A stretch of DNA of 64,000 nucleotides from Mycetocola miduiensis (GCF_900115155.1 NZ_FOVM01000003.1:210747-274746), one strand, 5' to 3'; positions 53,001-61,109 are shown, counted from the stretch's first letter. A program made the numbers and translations. The notes: a model not told the origin generated them from the sequence alone.

Positions 53001-55251
53001 TGACAGTCCGACCAACCCGGGTCAGCCTCTGACGCCGCCGAAGGTGACGACCGAGCACCCGGTGGCCAACCCCGGCTTCGAGATCATCAAGTCGGCGGAC
53101 CCGGCGACGGGCGCCCGGGTGGATCCCGGCAGCGTAATCGCATACACCGTGACCGGCACGAATACGGGTGATACCGTGCTCAGTCCCGCCGCAATCACGG
53201 ACAACCTCGCCGGTGTGCTCGCGAACGCCGAATACAACGATGATGTCGCCGCTTCGCGGGGGGCTGTCGAGGTGACGGGGAAGACCCTCCGTTGGGCCGG
53301 TGCGCTCACCCCGGGCCAGGACGTTGTGATCACCTACTCGGTGACCATCAACGCCGATGCCGGTGGCGAAATCATTACCGACTCGGTGACCGGCCAGGCG
53401 ACTCCGCTGATGCCTGAGGACCCGAGCGACCCGAACAGCCCGACGAAACCCGGTCTGCCGGTGTTCCCGCCCGCGGTGACAACCGAGCACCCGGTCAACG
53501 AGCCCGGTTTCACGTTCTCCAAGTCCGTCAACCCGGGCTCGGGAACCGCGGTGGATCCCGGTCAGGTGCTCACTTACACCGTGACGGGCACCAACACCGG
53601 CGAGACGGCGCTGACTCCGGTCGACGTCGTCGATGACCTGTCGGGTGTGCTTGAGTACGCCTCCTACAACGGCGACGCCGCCGCGACGATCAACGGAGGC
53701 GTAGCTTCGGCTCCGGTCGTCGTCGGCAACGAGCTCGCTTGGGCTGGTTCGCTTGAGGTGGGCCAGGCAGTCACGATCACATACTCGGTGACGGTGAGGC
53801 TTGACGCTGTGGGCGAGACGCTCGAGAACTCGGCGACAGGTGCCGCGACCCAGCCCGGCGGTCTGGGGATCACGCCTCCGCCCGCCACCACCACGAACCC
53901 GGTGAACGTGCCTGGGTTCTCGGTGTCGAAGAGCGCAAATCCTCAGACCGGTACCGCCGTCGATCCCGGCAGCATCATCACCTACACCGTGACCGGTGTG
54001 AATACGGGTGAGACCGCGCTTGATTCTGTTGAGATCACCGACGATCTGTCGGGTGTGCTCGTTCACGCTGAGTACAACGGCGACGCCGTCGTGACCATTG
54101 CAGGCGGGTCCGCCTCAGCACCCGAAATTGAAGGCGACGAGCTCACGTGGACGGGTGCGCTCGAGGTCGGCCAGACCGTTACGATCACCTACTCGGTGGC
54201 TGTGAACGGTGACGCCGGCGGGAATGTACTCGAGAATATCGCGAGCGGCAGCGCGAGCCCTCCGGGCGGCGTACCACCCATCGAGACGCCTCCGGCGACC
54301 ATCGAACATCCGGTCCACGAGTCCGGATTCGAACTCACCAAAACGGCCAATCCGGTATCGGGCAGCCACGTCGACCCAGGCAGTGTCATCACCTACACGG
54401 TGACGGGCATCAACACTGGAGAGACGGCGCTCGACCCAGCGACGATCACCGATGATCTCTCGGAAGTGCTCACGCACGCTGAGTACAACGGCGATGCGTC
54501 CGCGACAACGAGGGGCATACCGGTGTCGGTACCTACGGTAGCGGGCGATGAGATTCTCTGGTCAGGCGCCCTGGCAATCGGCGAGCGTGTCACGATTACC
54601 TACTCGGTCACTGTAAACGGCGACGCCGGCGGCGAAGCCATCACGAACGTGGCGACAGGCGTCGCGATGCCCCCCGGCAACGAGGAGCTCACACCACCTT
54701 CGGTGACCACCGAGCACCCCGTCGGCGAGCCCGGCTTCACGTTTGAAAAGACCTCGAACCCCGCCTCCCGCACCTCGGTCGCCACGGGAAGTAGAGTGAC
54801 GTACACACTCACCGGCGTGAATACCGGCGAGACCGGCCTCGACGAGGTCGTCATCACCGACGACCTCAGCGACATACTGCGTTACGTCAAGTTCAACAAC
54901 GATGTGGTGAGCACAGTCGGAGACAGCAACGTCACCCGACCGGTCCTGAACGGCATGGAGCTGACCTGGGTCGGAAGCCTCGCCCAGGGCGAGAGCGTCA
55001 CGATCACCTACTCGGTGACCGTCAACGACGATGCCGCGGGGAAGACGTTGAAGAACGTGGCCGTCGCGTCAGCGACGCCTCCCGGTGGTGAAACGATCAC
55101 GACTCCGCCGAGCGTAACCGACCACCCCGTGCTGACAGCGCTTGCGATGACCGGTGCGCAGATCTTCCCTTGGGTTCTGACCCTTGGCGTGGCGCTCCTG
55201 CTCAGCGGCGGAGTGCTGATATTGCTGCGTCGCCGTAACGGCACAGCATAA
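50059..55251 (+). CDS. Giant LAxTG-anchored surface protein with nine DUF11-type repeats
   Basis: A 1730-residue wall protein. The TTG start follows AGGGGAGCAG. A long signal peptide (core FATVAILASSLVIFGVAAPA, to about residue 56) precedes a beta-rich N-terminal domain (residues about 57-310) and a prealbumin-like domain (TLTLKKDVPGG onward, to about 430). Nine repeats of 135-150 residues follow, each of the pattern KSANPxSGTxVxPGxxIxYT, VTGxNTGxTxLDP, ITDDLSxVL, xYNGD and VTITYSVTVN. The sorting signal LAMTG (about residue 1696), one membrane helix and RRRNGTA end it. It is likely an extended stalk or adhesin. The repeats share conserved Asp/Asn turns that could bind calcium. It probably forms an operon with the preceding surface gene. 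Confidence 0.9.
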   Translation: MRFRVARERHLPSEHQHGVKGNRWQGGLKRVVGGFATVAILASSLVIFGVAAPAAAADPFSCTPGSIYVQSSTEVREFTVNVQGGAPGNGGTLSSTGLGSNHSDNGLGISANGRYAYTVTNSAGNKTLARHDRVTNETTRTSFDLDSAVLRGAVHPTTGVYYFGSNTANSGINLYAWNESTTPQSAVQVGTLRPATGSSAFGANGDMAFSASGQLVLVADRYIYSADIPQSLASSSATIGAKQVHDMGSTVQGNGIAFGNLGHIFVSATNGGSRIIEVDLARGQTINETSIGSFSPTDMSSCTFPNTLTLKKDVPGGRHAATDQFGLRIQSPDGYQVAQTNATTTGNQPGLQPDYAGPVFTNQGDSFDLTESASGTTVLSRYDTSLRCDQSNSDGTTTPVAVSSSNVVIQPAGARGTEVVCTFSNDRLAPSMELRKTSDPADGSPVSAGQTITYTVEAENTGNTVLDPVEIADNLAGVVAYSEYSDDVTTEIDGSEVTAGAATITGNDLTWNGVLEPGQVVSITYSVIVNDGVEGERIANSVTSSGTPPAPFDPIVPPAVTTEHRVAGFSLTKTANPASGTVVEPGQVIEYTVAGTNAGDAALNPVTITDNLADVLDHAEYNDDITTEIDGTELTAGSAALSENNLAWAGSLQAGQTVIITYSVTVDEDTSGEVLNNTASGSATPTTPNPTDPTGPQIPGEPISPPAVTTEHPVIGSGFTLSKSATPASGTAVRAGDSIEYTITGTNTGDTDLDPAEIVDDLSAVLEDAEYNDDVVVSRGAAEIVNETLTWTGSIPRGQSVTITYSVTVDAGVETALLRNVATGKATPQVPQDPTDPDSPTNPGVPVTPPPAETAHPVVDTGFEVAKSADPASGTAVKAGDTMEYTVIGTNTGNTVLDPASITDDLSAVLTAGQYNGDVTATVGTAEVQGTTLSWSGMLAPGAAVVITYTVTVNDDATGVLLSNTVGGEATPLIPEDPTDPDSPTNPGQPLTPPKVTTEHPVANPGFEIIKSADPATGARVDPGSVIAYTVTGTNTGDTVLSPAAITDNLAGVLANAEYNDDVAASRGAVEVTGKTLRWAGALTPGQDVVITYSVTINADAGGEIITDSVTGQATPLMPEDPSDPNSPTKPGLPVFPPAVTTEHPVNEPGFTFSKSVNPGSGTAVDPGQVLTYTVTGTNTGETALTPVDVVDDLSGVLEYASYNGDAAATINGGVASAPVVVGNELAWAGSLEVGQAVTITYSVTVRLDAVGETLENSATGAATQPGGLGITPPPATTTNPVNVPGFSVSKSANPQTGTAVDPGSIITYTVTGVNTGETALDSVEITDDLSGVLVHAEYNGDAVVTIAGGSASAPEIEGDELTWTGALEVGQTVTITYSVAVNGDAGGNVLENIASGSASPPGGVPPIETPPATIEHPVHESGFELTKTANPVSGSHVDPGSVITYTVTGINTGETALDPATITDDLSEVLTHAEYNGDASATTRGIPVSVPTVAGDEILWSGALAIGERVTITYSVTVNGDAGGEAITNVATGVAMPPGNEELTPPSVTTEHPVGEPGFTFEKTSNPASRTSVATGSRVTYTLTGVNTGETGLDEVVITDDLSDILRYVKFNNDVVSTVGDSNVTRPVLNGMELTWVGSLAQGESVTITYSVTVNDDAAGKTLKNVAVASATPPGGETITTPPSVTDHPVLTALAMTGAQIFPWVLTLGVALLLSGGVLILLRRRNGTA
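51352..55139 (+). repeat. Nine tandem DUF11-like repeats in the giant surface protein
   Basis: Repeat units begin at 51352, 51763, 52213, 52645, 53077, 53509, 53917, 54328 and 54736. Lengths in codons are 137, 150, 144, 144, 144, 136, 137, 136 and about 135. Units 3-5 are exactly 432 bases each and share the Asp-Pro-rich linker (PTDPDSPTNPG type), while units 6-9 have a shorter Gly-rich linker. Similarity at protein level is strong, and DNA identity is visibly lower. Confidence 0.88.
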
Positions 55252-55330
55252 GAGCCTTTGCCGTGCACTCGCCAGTCGTAGACCGTGGAGATCGGGATGC
55301 CCAGGTAAGCCGCCAGGTCGCCACCCAGTA
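55252..55330 (-). pseudogene. Excisionase-type helix-turn-helix fragment
   Basis: On the minus strand the residues GDLAAYLGIPISTVYDWRVH form a typical HTH_17 (excisionase/MerR-like) helix-turn-helix. No full gene surrounds them: the C-terminal side ends where the giant surface gene's 3' end begins, and the N-terminal side abuts the aldo/keto reductase fragment. A relic is likelier than a working gene. Confidence 0.4.
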
Positions 55331-55510
55331 CGACGTGCCACCGATCGCAATCGCCACAGCCTGGATCGCGCGACACCCGGCGCAGATCCAGGTCGTACTC
55401 GGCACCACGGCACCGAACGGTTAGCCGGCGCCGCACTCGGCTGCGACCTGCCGCTCACCAAGCCCCAATGGTACGAGCTGTGCCGGGCAGCAGGCCATCT
55501 GGTCCCGTAG
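55308..55510 (+). pseudogene. C-terminal fragment of a YdhF-type aldo/keto reductase, frameshifted
   Basis: The plus strand reads VATQYDVPPIAIATAWIARH then QVVLGTTAP in one frame. It continues after a one-base shift near 55427 as RLAGAALGCDLPLTKPQWYE and CRAAGHLVP, ending at TAG 55508-55510. This order is the usual end of YdhF-like aldo/keto reductases. Restoring one G near 55427 would join the two frames. The first two thirds of the enzyme are absent. Confidence 0.6.
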
Positions 55511-56497
55511 CTGCACCTTCAGCGGGACGGCAAAATCCTCGCGCCGATGCTCCCCGTCTTGGTGCCGATGCTGCGCGCCGAGGGCGGCATCGATCTCACC
55601 GACGAGCAGGCGTCGTTGTTAGCGCGGATGAGCGCCGCGACGATCGACCGGAAACTTGCCGGCGAGCGGGCGACGATGATGCCCCGGGGCCGGTCGCATA
55701 CCAAGCCGGGAACCTGGCTGAAGTCACAGATCCCGATCCGGACCTGGGCGCATTGGGATGACGCGGTCCCCGGGTTTGTGGAGATCGACCTCGTCGGTCA
55801 TGACGGTGGGATCTCGTCCGGGGAGTTTTGCTTCACCCTGACCGTGACCGATATCGCGACCGGGTGGACAGTGAACCGGTCGGTGCGCAACCGGGCGGCG
55901 AAGTGGGTATTCGAGGCGCTGATGCAGGTCACGTCTGTGTTCCCGTTCCCGATCCGCGGCATCGATTCGGATAACGGCAGCGAGTTCATCAACGAGCACC
56001 TGTTCAACTACTGCAGCGAGCAGCGGATCACCTTCACAAGGTCGCGGTCGGGGAACAAGAACGATGGTGCGCATGTCGAACAGAAGAACTGGGCGCGAGT
56101 GCGGGAACTCGTCGGATATCTCCGCTATGACACCGGCGGAGAGTTGGAGTTGCTGAACCAGATCTGGGACTTGGACCGGGTGCTCACGAACTACTTGCTG
56201 CCTCAGCAGAAGCTGCTGTTCAAGCAACGCAACGGAGCGAAGGTCACCAAGCGGTATGACCGGGCGATGACACCGCACCAGCGCGCTCTCGCCGACCCGA
56301 CCGTGGGAAAACGAGCGGTGATCGGCATGAACGCCCAGTTCAAGAAGATCAAACCGCTTGCGTTGTCACGTCGGATCGGCGCTCTCACCGGCCAGCTCGA
56401 GACGCTGTCGCTGACGAAAACCCCCGCGCCAAGAAAACCCACGGTGAACCCGACCTACAACCGTCGAATGCATAGCCACAAAGCGGAGATCTCGTAA
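55511..56497 (+). mobile_element. N-terminally truncated DDE (rve-type) transposase
   Basis: The frame begins directly after the aldo/keto reductase stop (ATG 55547 is the first start) and encodes about 316 residues of an integrase-core transposase. The catalytic D, D and E appear in PGFVEIDLVGHDGG, FPIRGIDSDNGSEF and DGAHVEQKNWARVREL. The family's N-terminal DNA-binding third is missing, so it is probably inactive. The 3' side carries two ATGAGGCAAC copies (56499-56508 and 56533-56542) that may mark the element end. I cannot name the IS family with certainty. Confidence 0.7.
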
Positions 56498-56552
56498 TGA
56501 GGCAACGTATCAACGTTCCCGGAGGTATTGACATGAGGCAACAGGGCCCTAG

Positions 56553-56642
56553 GTAACAGCAGACACCGCCCTCACCGGCGGATCGCTTCGCCACCCGGCA
56601 CGCTTCATCCGCACCCGGCCCGAGCTCACACCCGGCGGCTAA
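56553..56642 (+). pseudogene. Possible C-terminal fragment of an ATP-dependent DNA ligase
   Basis: A 29-codon frame reads ADTALTGGSLRHPARFIRTR then PELTPGG and a TAA. The GxxRHPxRFxRxRPxL pattern resembles the end of LigC/LigD-type ATP-dependent ligases. It is too short for certainty and starts at the transposase border. The rest of 56643-56832 shows nothing I can identify. Confidence 0.25.
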
Positions 56643-56832
56643 CGATATCCATCTGTCGAACCGTGATTTGGCACGCAGCTCGACGCCTGGGTTCAGACCG
56701 TCGAAGCACACGGGACTGCAATGTCAAGCACTAACGAGGAATTGCTGACCAGGAATATTGTGACTCTGCTGGGGGTCCCAGGTGAACGGAACTCCCATCA
56801 TGTGGTTTTCTACCTCGACAAAGGAGCACACC

Positions 56833-57297
56833 ATGACCTCTCGACCGGCAAACACACCATCGACCCGTACCCGGCGAGCACCCGTGCAGCTGGCGGCACT
56901 CGTCTTTGGAATTGTCTTCGTCCTCGTCGGCATTCTCGGTTTCATTCCCGGAGTGACGACGAACTACGATGCGCTGCTCTTTGCGGGCAATGACTCAGGA
57001 GCCCTCCTGCTCGGCGTCTTCCAGGTGTCGATCCTGCACAACATCGTCCACCTCTTGTTCGGCGTCGCCGGTATCGTACTGTCACGCAAGTTCTCCGGTG
57101 CCAGAAACTTCCTGATCTGGGGCGGCGTGATCTACTTCGTCCTCTGGATCTACGGCCTCTTCGTTGCGGGCATGGATACCGCGGCGAACATCGTCCCGCT
57201 CAACAACGCGGACAACTGGCTGCACCTCGTGCTCGCGATCGCGATGGTCGCCCTCGGGCTGCTTCTCGGTCGTCGCGAGGCCACCACCCGCCGCTGA
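56833..57297 (+). CDS. DUF4383 membrane protein
   Basis: A 154-residue integral membrane protein with four helices: VQLAALVFGIVFVLVGILGF, LLLGVFQVSILHNIVHLLFG, NFLIWGGVIYFVLWIYGLFV and WLHLVLAIAMVALGLLLG. The HNxVH motif (residues about 77-81) and the DNWLHLxLAxxM segment are the family's hallmarks. The ATG follows AAAGGAGCACACC. Function is unknown. DUF4383 is an actinobacterial family often seen in stress- and metal-linked loci. It precedes DUF2243 by 12 bases. Confidence 0.9.
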   Translation: MTSRPANTPSTRTRRAPVQLAALVFGIVFVLVGILGFIPGVTTNYDALLFAGNDSGALLLGVFQVSILHNIVHLLFGVAGIVLSRKFSGARNFLIWGGVIYFVLWIYGLFVAGMDTAANIVPLNNADNWLHLVLAIAMVALGLLLGRREATTRR

Positions 57298-57309
57298 GCG
57301 AGCCGCTGA

Positions 57310-57777
57310 ATGAACCATTCGACCGGCTCCCGGCGGAACCTCCTGTCGGGTGTTCTGCTCGGGGTCGGGATCGCGGCGTTCGTCGACGAGACGGTGTTCC
57401 ACCAGATTCTGCACTGGCATCACTTTTTCGACCGCTCAACGCCTGCTGCCGGGCTGGTTTCCGACGGGATCTTCCATGCGTTCGGGTGGTTCGCCACCGT
57501 GGCGGCGCTGTTCCTGTTCGCCGACCTGCGTCGCCAGGGACGGCTGGACTGGACGCGCTGGTGGGGCGGCATCCTGCTCGGCGCCGGCTTGTTCCAGCTA
57601 TACGACGGCACGGTGCAGCACAAGCTCCTCGGCCTGCACCAGATCCGCTACGACGTGGACCTGCTCCCCTACGACCTCGCCTGGAACATCGTCGCCGTCC
57701 TTCTGACAGCGGCGGGGACCGCCCTTGTCCTCCGGGCCCGCCGGAGCCCGGCGCGGGCAGAGGCCGGCCGTGCATAA
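57310..57777 (+). CDS. DUF2243 membrane protein
   Basis: A 155-residue four-helix membrane protein. The family pattern is clear: GVLLGVGIAAFVDETVFHQI with LHWHHFFDRST, then GIFHAFGWFATVAALFLFAD, a helix around WGGILLGAGLFQLYDGTVQH, and a closing helix. The His clusters (HQILHWHH, QHKLLGLHQIR) suggest metal binding. It overlaps the CtaG-like gene by eight bases and follows DUF4383 closely. The function is not established. Confidence 0.9.
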   Translation: MNHSTGSRRNLLSGVLLGVGIAAFVDETVFHQILHWHHFFDRSTPAAGLVSDGIFHAFGWFATVAALFLFADLRRQGRLDWTRWWGGILLGAGLFQLYDGTVQHKLLGLHQIRYDVDLLPYDLAWNIVAVLLTAAGTALVLRARRSPARAEAGRA

Positions 57778-58555
57778 CCACAGCGGCGGCATCTCGCTCG
57801 CCGATTTCGTCAGCCTCTTCCTTCTCACCACCATTGCCTTCTATCTTGCCGCCGCGCTGCGCCCGAGCACCCGCCCGCGGTGGCCGAGACATCGCATCAT
57901 CTTCTGGATCACCGGATGTCTCGTCGCGGCGTTGAGTGTGCAAGTCGCGATCGCGAACCACGACGATTTCGCCAGTCACGCCATCGCCCACGTCGGCCTC
58001 GGTATGCTCGCTCCGCTGCTTCTGATGCTGTCAGCGCCGGTCACTCTCGCGCTTCGTTCCTTGAGCCCGATTCCCGCGAGGCGGTTGGCCCGGATGCTGA
58101 GGAGCCGACCGGTTCGCTTTGTGACGCATCCGGTCACAGCCGCCATCCTCTACATCGGCGGGCTCTGGCTGCTCTACGCGGGCGGTCTATACCCGCGTAT
58201 CCACGAAAACGGGTTCCTGTTCGCCGTGGTCCACGTGCACGTTTTCGCGTCGGGCTACCTCTTCTCGGCCGCTATCGCCGGCGTGGACCCGAACCCTCAC
58301 CGCGCTCGCTTCTTGACCCGAGCGATCGTGCTCTGCGCTGTCATGGCCGGTCACAGCATCCTGTCAAAGCACGTCTTTGGGAATCCGCCCGCAGGTGTTC
58401 CCGATGCCGCGGCCGAAGTGGGGAGCATGGTCATGTACTACGGCGGCGATGTGGTCTCGGTCGCCCTCGTCGTCCTGCTCTGCGCCGAATGGTACCGGCA
58501 GGCCGGGCACGCGCGGAACCATGCCCGGCTCGTGCGACGGCCGTCACCGATCTGA
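57770..58555 (+). CDS. Cytochrome c oxidase assembly protein, CtaG-like
   Basis: A 261-residue membrane protein with about seven helices of the caa3-type CtaG family, which delivers copper or aids cytochrome oxidase assembly. Visible parts are the first helix (LADFVSLFLLTTIAFYLAAA), a central HVGLGMLAPLLLMLSAPVTL segment with the conserved His, and HVHVFASGYLFSAAIAGVDP. The GTG start lies inside the end of DUF2243. The pairing with two His-rich membrane proteins supports a metal-handling unit, though no oxidase subunit is in view. Confidence 0.9.
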   Translation: MHNHSGGISLADFVSLFLLTTIAFYLAAALRPSTRPRWPRHRIIFWITGCLVAALSVQVAIANHDDFASHAIAHVGLGMLAPLLLMLSAPVTLALRSLSPIPARRLARMLRSRPVRFVTHPVTAAILYIGGLWLLYAGGLYPRIHENGFLFAVVHVHVFASGYLFSAAIAGVDPNPHRARFLTRAIVLCAVMAGHSILSKHVFGNPPAGVPDAAAEVGSMVMYYGGDVVSVALVVLLCAEWYRQAGHARNHARLVRRPSPI

Positions 58556-58654
58556 CGACTTGCTCGGCCTCGGCCTCGCCTCGCCACGCGAACGGGTGAT
58601 TCTTGATGAATCCGCTGCGAAGCGGAAATTTGGCCGCCAACGACTGGCCCGTCA

Positions 58655-59698
58655 TCACAAACGCAACGTCGAGTTCCCTCTTCCAAATTTCACGCGAAGC
58701 ACAGTGGTCGAGTTTGCTGCCCTCTTCAGGCGGGAGCCACCGTATTTCGCGCCTCCGAGCATCCATGCACCCACAGCCAGCCAGACGCAGATCGCGCGCT
58801 CCAGCAGCCACGCAGGCGCCCACAGAGCACTCGTTACCGGAAACACCTGTGCCCCACCGGAACGCTGTCTGCCCACTTCGGCCAGCGTGAGGCGCATTGC
58901 GGCAAATCCGGCAAGGCGACCCGGTCGACGCATGCTCCACACCAGTAACGGCAGAAGGGCCAGTTCGAGAACGAGCCGGGCCGGCTGCGCGAAATCGTCA
59001 TATGCCTGCCGAACTCGCTGGCGGGCGAAGTGACCAAAGGCCGGCGGTATGCGTCCGACGTAGAGATCGTCGACGCACCGCACACGCCCGCCGCCGGCAC
59101 GAATTGTACGAATGAGCTCGAGGTTCTCGAACAGGACGTCACCGTCATACCCGCCGAGGGAGAGCAGGAGGTCCCGGTTCACGCCGAGCGTGCCCGGATA
59201 GTCGGACGCCACCGCCCGGTTGAGCAAGCTGCGAGCGGTGTCCCAGCGCGCGTGCCAGGGAAGCACCGTGAAATAGTTCTGCGGACGAACGAGATCGGCA
59301 CTGTGCAGCTCGGCCACCATCCGCTCGAGGCCGCGGCGGTCATAACGAACATCGTCATCGGCGAGGATCACCTTGGGGTGACGCGCGAGGCGGATGCCGG
59401 TGAGCACGCCGGCGACTTTTCCGTTCCGCATGGTCGGACCGTCGGGCCGAATATGGCGAACAAGATTCCTCCAAAGCGCGTGGTGCGCTGCAAAAACCGG
59501 CCCGGGTGACCCGTCCACGATCGTGACGTCGAGATATTCAGAAATGGTGAGCAAGTAGTCGGTGAGCTGGATCATCTCACCCGCGCGGTGGTTCGCCCAC
59601 TTCAGCGGGAGGACGTACTCGGCCTCCAGCCAGTCGTCGTTGTGCTCGTCCTCAAAGGACGTCGCTACCGCGGGCCCCACGTCGACGCGTGTGCTCAT
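58655..59698 (-). CDS. Family 2 glycosyltransferase (membrane-linked)
   Basis: A 347-residue GT-A-fold transferase. The metal-binding DxD-like motif is VILADDDVRYDRRGLERMV near residue 115. The N-terminal part has YLDVTIVDGSPGP, the typical nucleotide-sugar loop. GTLGVNRDLLLSLGGYDGDV with FENLELIRTIRAGG matches the acceptor region. Two hydrophobic stretches near residues 250-325 may be membrane helices. The ATG at 59698 is preferred over a TTG at 59734. No other polysaccharide genes are nearby, so the acceptor is unknown. Confidence 0.85.
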   Translation of the reverse strand: MSTRVDVGPAVATSFEDEHNDDWLEAEYVLPLKWANHRAGEMIQLTDYLLTISEYLDVTIVDGSPGPVFAAHHALWRNLVRHIRPDGPTMRNGKVAGVLTGIRLARHPKVILADDDVRYDRRGLERMVAELHSADLVRPQNYFTVLPWHARWDTARSLLNRAVASDYPGTLGVNRDLLLSLGGYDGDVLFENLELIRTIRAGGGRVRCVDDLYVGRIPPAFGHFARQRVRQAYDDFAQPARLVLELALLPLLVWSMRRPGRLAGFAAMRLTLAEVGRQRSGGAQVFPVTSALWAPAWLLERAICVWLAVGAWMLGGAKYGGSRLKRAANSTTVLRVKFGRGNSTLRL

Positions 59699-59878
59699 GC
59701 CGACACAGTCATCGAAGTGCGGGCATACGGTCAACCCCTTGCCAGAAGACCCGGCCCGCTCGGGAACGCCAGTAGTTGATCGGATATTCCCTCGCTGTCA
59801 ACACGCGTAAGGACGGCTGAGCGGCTTGCGGGCGGCAACTGAGTTTAATCAGCGGGTTGGCACCCGAACCGGGAGACC

Positions 59879-59917
59879 GAGAAGTCCCGGCGGATCTGAC
59901 GACCCACCGGGACTCTT
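59879..59917. terminator. Hairpin next to the tRNA-like fragment
   Basis: GAAGTCCCGGCGG and CCACCGGGACTCTTC (59881-59917) pair through a core AGTCCCGG/CCGGGACT with weaker outer pairs. Read on the minus strand it lies just after the tRNA-like 3' end, the usual place of a tRNA terminator. Confidence 0.4.
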
Positions 59918-59918
59918 C

Positions 59919-59965
59919 GCGCTGGTGATTCGAACACGCGACCCCTTGGAGGTTCAGGCCCTATT
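59919..59965 (-). other. tRNA 3'-end-like fragment, possible old attachment site
   Basis: On the minus strand the bases GGGGTCGCGTGTTCGAATCA followed by CC form a T-arm-like element (TTCGAAT loop). The stem is broken on the 3' side, and no D-arm, anticodon arm or acceptor can be folded upstream. It looks like the end of a tRNA left by integration or excision. I could not assign an amino acid. Confidence 0.3.
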
Positions 59966-60488
59966 TTGGTCCTTGCCGAATGTCTTCGAAAACTCGCGGA
60001 TTCCCATGTGTTTACAGGGAACCGGGCGGTTCACTGCTTCCGATTGTACGCGGACAAATCCGGTCGGTCACGGTTGTTTTTGATGGGTAAATGATGGGCG
60101 TCCGAACGAACCAGTCGAGTGCAAGTTGGGGAGCCGCATCAACCTCGGTAGCTCCCCTCCCCCGCTGGCCCGACAAACACGGTTCGCTGCCGCCCAGCTT
60201 CCAAACGGCGAAGCCCAGGGCACCAAAACCTGCTGAGTCAGCGGAGGGGCGGGTGGATCTGCTCATCGCCCTGATCGTCTCCGCGACGACCGCGAGACTA
60301 CTCGGAAATCCAGCGCGCTGAGTGTTACCAGAATCCAGAATGCGTGTGAGTCAGGCCGAAGGGCCGCACCCTTCCAGCAAGCGTCTGCGAGCAGCTCGAT
60401 TGTCTGTCGCTTGCGGAGACAGGCACATCGGACGAAGAAGCGATGGGTTACGCCGAATCGGGGAACAGTCAGTTGCTACCGTGGCTTC

Positions 60489-61109
60489 ATGTCTCACGAA
60501 TCTGCCGCCACCGACGTTCCCGCACTACCTCCCCTTCGGTGGACCGGCGAGGACGGAGATGCCCACTTCGATCCCGACACGTCGAGGCTCACGCTCGTGT
60601 CTGCTTCGGGCGTTGACTGGACAAATGATGCGTTCGGTGCGGAGCATCAACATAACGCCACGGCCCTGGCTTTCGAAGCCCCCGATGAATTCACGTTCTC
60701 GGCCCGCGTCAGCGTGGTAGGTCAGCGCTCGACATTCGATGCGGGAGCACTCGCGATTTGGGCTGATCGCGACCATTGGGCGAAGCTCTGTTTTGAGTTC
60801 TCACCCCAAGCTCAAGCGATGGTGGTCAGCGTCGTGACCGCCGACGGTTTCTCCGACGACGCCAATTCATCGGTGGTGGAGGCGGATGCGGTGTACCTTC
60901 GCCTGACGCGCATTGGTTCGGGTTGGGCATTCCACGAGTCGCGTGATGGAGCCACATGGCATTTCGTTCGCCAATTCCGTATGACCTTCCCAGAACCACC
61001 TCTCGTAGGGTTCCTTGCACAAGCACCGATGGGTGCAGCGTGTACCGCAGTGTTCGATCGAATAGCTTTCGCCTTGACCGTCCCCCACGATCTGCGCGAC
61101 GGCACCTGA
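60489..61109 (+). CDS. DUF1349 (concanavalin-like) protein
   Basis: A 206-residue cytoplasmic beta-sandwich protein of the DUF1349 family (related to yeast Ree1). Typical strands are VDWTNDAFGAEHQHNATALA, TFSARVSVVGQRSTFDAGAL, WAKLCFEFSPQAQAMVVSVV and VYLRLTRIGSGWAFHESRDG with the closing VGFLAQAPMGAACTAVFDRI. The ATG at 60489 is chosen over an upstream ATG that adds a basic leader. It converges with the DUF4432 gene and may bind a sugar or polysaccharide, by fold only. Confidence 0.88.
   Translation: MSHESAATDVPALPPLRWTGEDGDAHFDPDTSRLTLVSASGVDWTNDAFGAEHQHNATALAFEAPDEFTFSARVSVVGQRSTFDAGALAIWADRDHWAKLCFEFSPQAQAMVVSVVTADGFSDDANSSVVEADAVYLRLTRIGSGWAFHESRDGATWHFVRQFRMTFPEPPLVGFLAQAPMGAACTAVFDRIAFALTVPHDLRDGT

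Larger units (their letters stand above)
59735..60488. other. 754-base gap with a tRNA-like relic and hairpins
   Basis: No gene with convincing codon pattern is seen. Besides the hairpin at 59879-59917 and the tRNA-like piece at 59919-59965 listed separately, GGGGAGC at 60128-60134 pairs with GCTCCCC at 60151-60157. The stretch may be an old integration site. Confidence 0.4.

Noticed and set aside
52759-54066. Long minus-strand frame opposite the DUF11 repeats
   Set aside because: It repeats with the same period as the plus-strand repeats and has no independent signal, so it is a shadow of the repeat array.
55508-55510. TAG read as a premature stop inside the transposase
   Set aside because: The residues before it belong to the end of an aldo/keto reductase fragment, so the TAG is that gene's own stop and the transposase is simply truncated.
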